Part shown: positions 1-6,413 of the stretch, piece after piece | How the letters are laid out: the number at the start of each line of letters is the position of its first letter | Numbering within the stretch: position 1 is the first letter of the stretch | Source of the DNA: Lawsonibacter hominis | Lineage (GTDB): Bacteria > Bacillota > Clostridia > Oscillospirales > Oscillospiraceae | NCBI RefSeq assembly: GCF_014287895.1 | Contig: NZ_JACOPP010000030.1 | Location: 1-27,605, forward strand | Direction: 5' to 3' | Length of the DNA: 27,605 nucleotides | Program-made: the position numbers and the translations under genes | The notes under the pieces: model-generated | Seen by the model: only the letters and a program-made list of their open reading frames with translations | The model's database searches: none | What the model was told of the DNA's origin: nothing

Positions 1-45
1 GATTTTAGGCAGTAATTCCTGGGTGTGCTGATACTTCCTTGCCAT
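1..45 (-). CDS. IS3-family transposase OrfA, N-terminal fragment
   Basis: Fifteen codons are visible, running off the left edge: MARKYQHTQELLPKI. This resembles the start of short OrfA proteins of IS3-family elements, which carry a helix-turn-helix DNA-binding domain and are usually fused to OrfB by a -1 frameshift. The ATG is preceded at 7 nt by AGGGGG, a plausible ribosome binding site, but that site lies in the 3' arm of a perfect hairpin (53-91). The catalytic DDE domain is outside the window. Confidence 0.65.
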   Translation of the reverse strand, partial: MARKYQHTQELLPKI

Positions 46-52
46 AATAATA

Positions 53-91
53 CCCCCTAATGTAGTACTTTCATTTTCCTACATTAGGGGG
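53..91 (-). promoter_or_regulatory. Hairpin that would bury the OrfA ribosome binding site
   Basis: Perfect 13-bp inverted repeat, CCCCCTAATGTAG (53-65) and CTACATTAGGGGG (79-91), with a 13-nt loop. On the minus strand the second arm carries AGGGGG, the likely ribosome binding site of the transposase. Such hairpins at IS ends are known (for example IS10, IS50) to block translation of transposase from transcripts entering from outside. The same role here is inference. Confidence 0.6.
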
Positions 92-149
92 CGTTTTGTC
101 TATTGTCCGTTTTTACTGGGGCGGTTCAATCCTGAGGAGGGGCATTTCC

Positions 150-184
150 TTCCCCCGTCTGCGGACGGCGGAACTCTGCAAGGC
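150..184. repeat. Palindromic intergenic element, copy 1
   Basis: Arms TTCCCCCGTC and GACGGCGGAA around a TGCG loop, followed by CTCTGCAAGGC. It matches the element at 17400-17434 in 31 of 35 positions by hand count. It lies 33 bp past the pepD stop and 21 bp from the IS3-like end; together with the IS it accounts for the 129-216 gap, where no gene is seen. Confidence 0.6.
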
Positions 185-216
185 ACCCCTGCGGGAGAGC
201 GCGGTACGCCGGTGCG

Positions 217-1653
217 CTACAGGGCCTCCAGCGTACCCGCCAGCAGCAGGGCGTAATCGGGCAGCGTGTCCAGAGGGGCCCGCTCGGAGACTGAGTGGGC
301 GTCCAGAATATCGGGGCCGGTGCTGGCCATGACCAGGCCGGGGGCTTTGGGGCCCAGCACTGAGGGCTCCAGCCCCACATGGACCGTGGAGACCTCCAGC
401 GTCCGTCCGGTCTGCTCCCGGTACACCCGGGCGAGCACTGCGGCCAGCGGGTTGGCCGGGTCCCCCGTCCAGCCGGGGTAGCCGGACGCCTCGGCGGAGA
501 AGCCGAGCGTCCCGGCCAGAGCATCATGGGCGCGGGCCAGCTCCGCCTCCCACGACGGCCGGGCCGAGCGCAGGAACGCGCAGACCTGTATCTGGCCGTC
601 CTCCGCGGACAGCCGGCCCACATTGGCGGAAGCGCCCACCACGTCAGGAAAGGCCGGGTCCATCGCGTACACGCCGTGAAACAGCCCCGCCGTCAAGGCC
701 AAAGCGGCCTGGCGGCAGAGCGGGGACCAGACCTGCTCCGGCCGGGGCGCGGGGGCGTGGAAGAGGGTCAGGCGGGGGTCCCGGGCCCCATAGGCGGCCG
801 CTTCCCGGGCAAGGTCCTCCAGATCGGGCTCGCCGCCCTCCGGAAGGACGACCAGCGCCTCCGCGGCGGCGGGGATGGCGTTATGGGCCGTGCCGCCCCG
901 GAAGTCCGCCACGGCCCAGTCCGGCCGCGCCAGCAGAAAACCCGCCAGCAGCCGCAGCGCATTGGCCCGGCCCCGGTGGATGTCGTCACCCGAGTGCCCG
1001 CCCGCCCCGCCGGAAAGGGCGATGCGCCAGGCGTCCCCCGCCGGGGCGGGGCAGGCCGCCAGGGGGAGCCGGTAGGTCTCCCGCCGGCCGCCGGCCGAAC
1101 CCACGATGGCCCGGCCCAGGTGAAATCCGTCGGTATTGAGCAGAAAGTCCGCCCCCGCCAGCCAGGAGGGGTCCACCTGCTTGGCCCCCTCCAGGCCGAC
1201 CTCCTCCGCTGCTGTAAACAGCAGGCGCAGAGGGCCGTGGGACAGGCCGCGGCCCAGCAGCCACAGCACGGCGGCGTTGCCCAGATTGTTGTCCGCGCCC
1301 AGGGAGGAGCGGCCGTCGGAGCGGAGGAAACCGTCCGCCTCCACCACCGTCACCGGCTCGGCCAACGGGTCGAAGCCGCTGCCCGGGGCCACGGCGCATA
1401 CCATGTCCAGATGCCCCTGCAGGATCAGCCGGGGGGCCGCCGTGCGGCCGGGCGCGGCCGGCACGTCGGCCATCACGTTGCCGTGCCCGTCCCGGACCGG
1501 GGCCAGCCCCAGTTCCGCCAGCCGGGCGGTCAGGACCCGCACCGCGGAGCGTTCGTGCCGGGAGGGGTGGGGGGTGCGGTTCAGGGCGCGAAATTCTGCG
1601 GCGATCCCCGCGCGTATCGTGTCCGGCCCGCCAAGACGCTTCAGCAGCGTCAT
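217..1653 (-). CDS. pepD: Aminoacyl-histidine / Xaa-His dipeptidase (PepD, M20 family)
   Basis: Cytosolic zinc dipeptidase of the M20/PepD (cytosol non-specific dipeptidase) family, about 478 residues, which is the usual length. Metal and catalytic motifs are in the expected order: HLDMV (His81, Asp83), GADNN (Asp121), the AAEEVGLEGA block (Glu150 catalytic, Glu151 metal), NTDG (Asp175) and a late AHSVSE (His453). The lid domain lies between about 190 and 400. Known family members cleave Xaa-His and other unblocked dipeptides, supplying amino acids from peptide uptake. The ATG overlaps the cinA stop as ATGA, indicating translational coupling as the last gene of a comM-thiI-cinA-pepD run. No U-tract terminator is seen after the stop. 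Confidence 0.93.
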   Translation of the reverse strand: MTLLKRLGGPDTIRAGIAAEFRALNRTPHPSRHERSAVRVLTARLAELGLAPVRDGHGNVMADVPAAPGRTAAPRLILQGHLDMVCAVAPGSGFDPLAEPVTVVEADGFLRSDGRSSLGADNNLGNAAVLWLLGRGLSHGPLRLLFTAAEEVGLEGAKQVDPSWLAGADFLLNTDGFHLGRAIVGSAGGRRETYRLPLAACPAPAGDAWRIALSGGAGGHSGDDIHRGRANALRLLAGFLLARPDWAVADFRGGTAHNAIPAAAEALVVLPEGGEPDLEDLAREAAAYGARDPRLTLFHAPAPRPEQVWSPLCRQAALALTAGLFHGVYAMDPAFPDVVGASANVGRLSAEDGQIQVCAFLRSARPSWEAELARAHDALAGTLGFSAEASGYPGWTGDPANPLAAVLARVYREQTGRTLEVSTVHVGLEPSVLGPKAPGLVMASTGPDILDAHSVSERAPLDTLPDYALLLAGTLEAL

Positions 1654-2924
1654 TCCGAAGGCTCCGTTCCGGTTTCCTCCAGCGGTGCGCCGGACAGCCA
1701 GCGGCGGACCAGGTCCAGCGCCCCGCTGGCGGCCAGTGTCCGGATGCGCTCCCGCACGCCGCCGGACCGGGTCCGCTTGACCGTGGTGCCGTCCGGTGCG
1801 GCCAGGGCCAGATAGACCAGCCCAACCGGGTTGCCCCGCTCATCCGGATCGGGACCGGCCACGCCGGTGACGGCCACCGCCAGATCGCAGCCCAGCGTCC
1901 GGCGGGCCCCCTCGGCCATGGCGCGGGCCACCGGCTCGCTCACCGCGCCGTATTCCTCCAGAAGGGCCTGGGGCACGCCGAGCACCGTGTGCTTGACCGG
2001 AGTGGCGTAACTGACCACGCTGCCCCGGAAGACCGCAGATGCGCCGGGCAGGTCGGTGATGCGCTTTGCGATGAGTCCGCCGGTGCAGCTTTCCGCGCAG
2101 CCCAGGGTGAGGCCGCGCTCCTTCAGCAGGGGCAGCACCACCTCTTCCAGACTGGTCACATCCGCGCCGTAGACCGCGCTGCCCAGCTGGGCGCGCAGCC
2201 GGGCCTCCACCGGCGCGATCAAGGCGCGGGCCTCCTGCTCGTGCCCGGCCTTGGCGGTAATGCGCAGCTCCACCTCGCCCTCCTTGGCGTAGGGGGCCAG
2301 GGTGGGGTTCTGCATGGCGTTCATCTGGCTGCGCAGCATGGATTCCACCAGGGATTCCCCCATGCCGAAGATACGCAGGGTACGGGAGCAGATGGCCCCG
2401 TCGGAACAGGCCCGCAGATAGGGCGCCACGCGGTATTGGAACATAGCCCGGCATTCCCGGGGCGGGCCGGGAAGCATGACGACGTGCACGCCATCCGCCT
2501 CAAAGGCTACGCCCGGGGCGGTGCCCCAATCGTTGTCCAGCACGGTGCAGCCTTCGGGCAGCATCGCCTGCTGGTAGTTGTTCTCCGTCATGGGGCGTCC
2601 GATGCTCCTGAAGTAGGCCTCGATGCGCCGGGCGGACGCCTCATGGCGGACCAGGGGCCTGCCGAAGCATTTGGCCAGCACGTTTTTGGTCAAGTCGTCG
2701 CACGTGGGGCCGAGCCCGCCGGTGGTGATGAGGATGTCGGCCCGGCGGCGGGCGATCTCCACAGCGGCCCGCAGGCGCTGCGGATTGTCGCCCACTACGG
2801 TGTGGTAATAGACGTTGATCCCCAGGGCGGACAGCCCCTGGGAGAGCATCTGCGCGTCGGTGTTGGCGATGTTGCCGAGCAGAAGCTCGGTACCGACGGC
2901 GATCAGTTCAGCGGTGTGGGACAA
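1650..2924 (-). CDS. cinA: CinA: competence/damage-inducible protein A, NMN amidohydrolase family
   Basis: Two-domain CinA, 424 residues. The N-terminal molybdopterin-binding-like domain (COG1058) begins ELIAVGTELLLGNIANTDAQ and carries TTGGLGPTCDD near residues 67-77. The C-terminal PncC domain carries CAESCTGG near 276-283, with the Ser used in deamidation of nicotinamide mononucleotide. CinA recycles NMN and is linked to competence in some Firmicutes. An upstream ATG at 3128 is open but gives a low-complexity leader through hairpin DNA. I chose the TTG at 2924 because GGAGGT sits 6 nt upstream (2931-2936) and conserved sequence starts there. The stop overlaps pepD. A GC-rich gap of 300 bp separates it from thiI, so it may have its own promoter, though none is obvious. 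Confidence 0.93.
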   Translation of the reverse strand: MSHTAELIAVGTELLLGNIANTDAQMLSQGLSALGINVYYHTVVGDNPQRLRAAVEIARRRADILITTGGLGPTCDDLTKNVLAKCFGRPLVRHEASARRIEAYFRSIGRPMTENNYQQAMLPEGCTVLDNDWGTAPGVAFEADGVHVVMLPGPPRECRAMFQYRVAPYLRACSDGAICSRTLRIFGMGESLVESMLRSQMNAMQNPTLAPYAKEGEVELRITAKAGHEQEARALIAPVEARLRAQLGSAVYGADVTSLEEVVLPLLKERGLTLGCAESCTGGLIAKRITDLPGASAVFRGSVVSYATPVKHTVLGVPQALLEEYGAVSEPVARAMAEGARRTLGCDLAVAVTGVAGPDPDERGNPVGLVYLALAAPDGTTVKRTRSGGVRERIRTLAASGALDLVRRWLSGAPLEETGTEPSE

Positions 2925-3224
2925 AATAATACCTCCAGAGCGCCGACGCCGGGCGCGGCGGCCGGAGCCGCCGTAAATGCGCAGCGTCAGCGCGGCATTT
3001 CCGCTGGGCGGATTCACTCCGCCCGAGGATGGGAAAGGTACGGGGTCCCCGCGCGCGCAAAGATCGCGCGGGAAGTTGGCGATGCGTTCGGTGGGACAAG
3101 CAGACGGCCTGCTGAAACGCCGCCCCAAAGGCGCGGCGCCAACGCGATCGCTTCCCGGGCGGAGCGGCTCCGCCCGGGGATGCCGCGCCGTGGGCCGCGG
3201 TGCGGCGGGAGGGGGAGGGCGTCG
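2925..3224. other. GC-rich gap between thiI and cinA with related hairpins, no gene
   Basis: No convincing gene on either strand. It holds a perfect 11-bp hairpin, CCCGGGCGGAG (3154-3164) and CTCCGCCCGGG (3168-3178) with a 3-nt loop, and a shorter one with the same core, GGGCGGA (3006-3012) and TCCGCCC (3018-3024). Neither is followed by a U tract on the minus strand. The cinA ribosome binding site is at 2931-2936. No clear -10/-35 pair was found. Confidence 0.5.
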
Positions 3225-4391
3225 CTACACGCGCAGGCGCTCGATTCCGTCCACCGCAGCGGCGACCAGCCCGTCCACGTCCAGGGCGGCCTCGGCGCAC
3301 TCCAGCTCGCCCAGCACGGGGCGCAGGCGGGGATGGCGGGGGGTAAAGACGGTGCAGCAGTCCTCATAGGGCAAAATGGAGGTCTCAAAGGTGCCGATCT
3401 TCCGGGCGATGCGGACGATCTCCTCCTTATCCATCCCCACCACGGGGCGGAGAATGGGCAGGGAACACACGGCGGTGGTGGCGCGCATGGCCTCCATGGT
3501 CTGGCTGGCCACCTGGCCCAGGCACTCGCCGGTGACGAGGGCCCCTGCGCCGGTGCGCTGGGCCACCTGCTCGGCGATGCGCATCATGAACCGGCGCATG
3601 AGCACGGTGAACAGCTCCTCCGGGCACTTGCGCCGCAGCTCTTCCTGGATGGCGGTGAAGGGGACCACGTGGACCACCATGTGCCCGCACCAGGGGGTGA
3701 GCAGTTTCGCCAGGTCCAGCACCTTCTGCTTGGCCTGCTCCGACGTGTAGGGGTAGGAAAAAAAGTGGACCAGCTCCAGGGCGATGCCCCGCTTGGCGAT
3801 CATCCAGGAGGCCACCGGGGAGTCGATGCCGCCGGAAAGCAGACTGACCGCCCGGCCGCCGATGCCCACGGGCAGGCCGCCTGCGCCGGGCTCCGGGTCG
3901 GCATGGACGTAGGCGGCATAATCCCGCACCTCAAGATAGACCGTCAGCTCCGGATGGTGCACGTCCACCTGGAGGTTGGGGTAGGCCTCGTCCAGCTCGC
4001 CGCCCACATACCGGGACAGCTCCACCGAGGTCATGGGGAAGGACTTGTCAGCCCGCTTGGACTCCACCTTGAAGGTCTTTGCCGCGCGCAGGCGGCCGTC
4101 CAGATAAGTCTTGGCGCACGCCAGCAGCGCGTCCTTGTCTTTGGCGCAGGCCCGGGCCCGGGAGAGGCCCACCACGCCGAACAGGCGCGACATGGCCAGC
4201 CAGGCCCCGTCCATGTCGCAGGTCTCCTCCAAAGGCTCCACATACATGGTGGACTGTTTGGTGTACACCCGGAATTGGCCCAGGTCCTTCAGGCGGCGGC
4301 GGGCATTGCCGATCAGCTTGTCTTCAAAGCTGCGGCGGTTCAGGCCCTTGAGCACCAGCTCCCCCAGCTTGAGCAGTATGATCTCGTCCAA
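3225..4391 (-). CDS. thiI: tRNA 4-thiouridine synthase ThiI
   Basis: Adenylates uridine 8 of tRNA and transfers sulfur to make 4-thiouridine; also feeds sulfur to thiamine synthesis in some bacteria. The protein has 388 residues: N-terminal ferredoxin-like region, a THUMP RNA-binding domain to about residue 165, then a PP-loop ATPase domain with SGGIDSP at 186-192. The C-terminal rhodanese domain of the E. coli enzyme is absent, as in many Firmicutes, where a dedicated cysteine desulfurase supplies sulfur; none is seen nearby. The start is TTG at 4391, chosen because AAGGAGG lies 7 nt upstream (4399-4405) and the family N-terminus begins there. It follows comM after 71 bp that contain a GC-rich stem-loop without a U tract. 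Confidence 0.94.
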   Translation of the reverse strand: MDEIILLKLGELVLKGLNRRSFEDKLIGNARRRLKDLGQFRVYTKQSTMYVEPLEETCDMDGAWLAMSRLFGVVGLSRARACAKDKDALLACAKTYLDGRLRAAKTFKVESKRADKSFPMTSVELSRYVGGELDEAYPNLQVDVHHPELTVYLEVRDYAAYVHADPEPGAGGLPVGIGGRAVSLLSGGIDSPVASWMIAKRGIALELVHFFSYPYTSEQAKQKVLDLAKLLTPWCGHMVVHVVPFTAIQEELRRKCPEELFTVLMRRFMMRIAEQVAQRTGAGALVTGECLGQVASQTMEAMRATTAVCSLPILRPVVGMDKEEIVRIARKIGTFETSILPYEDCCTVFTPRHPRLRPVLGELECAEAALDVDGLVAAAVDGIERLRV

Positions 4392-4462
4392 TCGTCTTCC
4401 TCCTTATTTGGGGCGGGCGCTCCGGCGCAGGTCCGGCCCGCCGGTTGTTGTATCCGCAGGAT

Positions 4463-5980
4463 TCAGCGCCGGAAACAGGCGCTCTCCCGGTACTGGACGG
4501 CCTCCGCCAGATGCTCCACGCCGATGCGCTCCGCCCCGTCCAGGTCCGCAATGGTGCGCGCCACCCGGAGGATGCGGTCATAGCTGCGGGCGGTAAGCCC
4601 CATGCGGTCGAAGGCCCCTTTCATCAGGGCGGCGCCCGCCGCGTCCAGGGCGCAGTGCTCCGCCAGCTCCGCAGGGCCCATGTGGGCGTTGCAGTCGGGG
4701 CCGGAGGGGCCGAAGCGGGCGGTCTGTACGGCCCGGGCGGCATCCACCCGGCGCTTGATGTCCGCCGAGGATTCGGCGGGGGCGGCGCGGGCGGAGAGCT
4801 CTTCGAAGGCCAGAGGCGGCACCTCCGCATACAGGTCGATCCGGTCCAGCAGGGGGCCGGAGAGCCGGCCCAGATACTTTTCCACGTCCCTCTCCGAGCA
4901 GCGGCAGCGCCGGTCATACCCGTACCAGCCGCATTTACAGGGATTCATGGCGCACACCAGCATGAACCGGGCGGGAAAGACCTCCGTGCCGGATACCCGC
5001 GTGATCTGCACCTGCCCCTCCTCCAGGGGCTGGCGCAGCACCTCCAGGGTCTCCTTGCCGAATTCGGGCAGCTCGTCCAGAAAAAGCACCCCGTTGTGGG
5101 CCAGGGAGATCTCCCCGGGCCGGGGCGGAGAGCCGCCCCCCGCCAGACCCATGACGGAGATGGTATGATGGGGACTGCGGAAGGGCCGGCGCAGGAGCAG
5201 CGGCGCCTCGGCGCTGGTCAGCCCCAGCACCGAGTGGACCTGGGTGGCCTCCAGCGCCTCCCGGCGGGTCATGTCGGGCAGGATGGAGGGAAGCCGCTTG
5301 GCCAGCATGGATTTGCCCGCGCCCGGCGGCCCCACCATGGCGATATTATGCCCGCCCGCCGCGGCGACCTCCAGCGCCCGCTTGACCGTTTCCTGCCCCT
5401 TCACGTCGGCAAAGTCGGGGCAGCCGGCAAGCGGGGCGGGGGGGACCCAGGGCTGCGCCGGAGAGAGGAGAACCTCGCCCTTCAGATGGGCCACCAGCTG
5501 ACCCACGTTCTCCACCGGATAGACCGCCGCCCCGCCCGCCAGGGTGGCCTCGGCGGCGGAGGCGGCCGGGACATAGAGGGCGCGCACGCCGGCGCGCCCG
5601 GCGGCCAGCGCCATGGGCAGCATACCGGTCACCGGCCGCAGAGAGCCGGACAGGGACAGCTCTCCCACAAAGGCCGCGTCGGGCGCGGGCGGCCGGATCT
5701 GCTCCCCGGCGGCCAGGATGCCCACCAGGATGGGCAGGTCGTACACCGTGCCCGCCTTCCGCCGGTCGGCGGGGGCCAGATTCACGGTGATGCGGGAGAC
5801 GGGAAAGGAGAAGCCGCAGTTTTTGATGGCGGCGCGGACCCGCTCCCGGGCCTCCTTCACCGCCGCGTCGGGCAGGCCCACGATATCAAAGGCGGGCAGG
5901 CCGCCGGACAGGTCGCACTCGGCGGTGACCTCGTATCCGGAAACGCCGCTCAGGCCCAGAGAACGCACATGATGGAGCAT
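4463..5980 (-). CDS. comM: YifB/ComM-family AAA+ ATPase (Mg chelatase-like)
   Basis: 505 residues, the family's normal length. Order: N-terminal ChlI-type domain (GLSGVSGYEV, NLAPADRRKAG near 67-77), an AAA+ domain with Walker A GPPGAGKS (217-224) and Walker B VLFLDELPEF (298-307), a four-Cys cluster CKC and CRC (348-361), and a C-terminal Mg_chelatase_C region with RSYDRILRVARTIADL. The Vibrio homologue is a branch-migration helicase that helps integrate DNA during natural transformation; Firmicutes YifB function is less defined. An open extension reaches back to 6115 but crosses the promoter, so I take ATG 5980, where family similarity begins; the ribosome binding site is weak (GAAGG about 12 nt upstream). 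First gene of the minus-strand run with thiI, cinA and pepD. Confidence 0.93.
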   Translation of the reverse strand: MLHHVRSLGLSGVSGYEVTAECDLSGGLPAFDIVGLPDAAVKEARERVRAAIKNCGFSFPVSRITVNLAPADRRKAGTVYDLPILVGILAAGEQIRPPAPDAAFVGELSLSGSLRPVTGMLPMALAAGRAGVRALYVPAASAAEATLAGGAAVYPVENVGQLVAHLKGEVLLSPAQPWVPPAPLAGCPDFADVKGQETVKRALEVAAAGGHNIAMVGPPGAGKSMLAKRLPSILPDMTRREALEATQVHSVLGLTSAEAPLLLRRPFRSPHHTISVMGLAGGGSPPRPGEISLAHNGVLFLDELPEFGKETLEVLRQPLEEGQVQITRVSGTEVFPARFMLVCAMNPCKCGWYGYDRRCRCSERDVEKYLGRLSGPLLDRIDLYAEVPPLAFEELSARAAPAESSADIKRRVDAARAVQTARFGPSGPDCNAHMGPAELAEHCALDAAGAALMKGAFDRMGLTARSYDRILRVARTIADLDGAERIGVEHLAEAVQYRESACFRR

Positions 5981-6064
5981 AAGGCGCACCGTCCTTCTTC
6001 CGCAATGTCGAGAAAGCGCCGCGGCCAGGCCGCCGCCTGCCGGTATCATGGCCGCTGTGCGGCT

Positions 6065-6073
6065 ATTATACCA
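6065..6073 (-). promoter_or_regulatory. Extended -10 promoter for comM
   Basis: On the minus strand TGG followed directly by a consensus TATAAT, about 85 nt before the comM ATG. No good -35 hexamer sits at 17 bp, which fits an extended -10 promoter. Confidence 0.6.
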
Positions 6074-6171
6074 TACTTTTCCGCAAAGGGGAGACGAAAT
6101 TTTTAAACCGATCATTTTAGCATAATGAGTTTAGTTTGTAAAGGCGCAATTTAGACGGGCGCGTTTATATT

Positions 6172-6191
6172 TTGTTCTTGTTTAAGAACAA
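6172..6191. promoter_or_regulatory. 20-bp palindrome in the comM/PFOR divergent region
   Basis: TTGTTCTTGTTTAAGAACAA: perfect 8-bp arms around a 4-bp centre, in AT-rich DNA. It is 55 bp upstream of the PFOR -35 and about 100 bp upstream of the comM -10. It looks like an operator. It resembles a Rex site in its TTGTT/AACAA ends, but the half-sites are 2 bp too far apart. Confidence 0.4.
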
Positions 6192-6246
6192 TTTTGCAAG
6201 ATTTGTACGGATTTATGAAAAATTTTGCCCTGGGAATAAGATTTGA

Positions 6247-6275
6247 TTTACAAATAGGGACAGGGGTGTTAAAAT
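6247..6275 (+). promoter_or_regulatory. Promoter for the pyruvate:ferredoxin oxidoreductase gene
   Basis: -35 TTTACA (6247-6252), 17-bp spacer, -10 TAAAAT (6270-6275). Transcription would start near 6282, leaving a leader of about 130 nt before the ATG. Confidence 0.65.
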
Positions 6276-6285
6276 GTATGGGCCT

Positions 6286-6386
6286 CCAGGGGAATGGGCC
6301 CCGGGGGACGAAGGAAACAGCCAGGGTAATGGGAATCCGGCCCGGTCCAACGGCGGACGGGCGGGGACGGATCCCCATTGCCCTGG
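6286..6386 (+). promoter_or_regulatory. Structured 5' leader with a long hairpin and a spare pairing arm
   Basis: CCAGGGTAATGGGAATCC (6321-6338) pairs with GGATCCCCATTGCCCTGG (6369-6386), with one G-U pair and one A-C mismatch. An inner stem (6340-6348 with 6355-6362) caps it with a 6-nt loop. An earlier copy of the left arm, CCAGGGGAATGGG (6286-6298), matches 12 of 13 bases of the second copy and could pair with the same right arm. No U tract follows, so it is not a simple terminator. The ribosome binding site AAGGAGG begins 10 nt after the hairpin. Confidence 0.55.
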
Positions 6387-6413
6387 ACCAACAAATAAGG
6401 AGGAAGACTATCA

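Larger units (their letters stand above)
1..128 (-). mobile_element. Left end of an IS3-family-like insertion sequence, partial
   Basis: Read on the minus strand, the element begins TGAACCGCCCCAGTAAAAAC at base 128. The TG-start and GC-rich then A-rich inverted repeat resemble IS3/IS150-type ends. Eighty-three bases further in lies the start of a small ORF that looks like IS3 OrfA. The rest of the element lies beyond the left edge, so the second inverted repeat and target duplication cannot be seen. Base composition is clearly more AT-rich than the flanking chromosome, which supports a transferred element. Family assignment is by pattern recognition only. Confidence 0.72.

Noticed and set aside
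2925..3128. Longer cinA starting at ATG 3128
   Set aside because: The extension is Arg/Ser/Gly-rich translation of hairpin DNA, while a good ribosome binding site and the conserved start sit at TTG 2924.
6172..6191. Calling the palindrome a Rex operator
   Set aside because: Rex sites have 8 bp between TTGTT and AACAA; this has 10.
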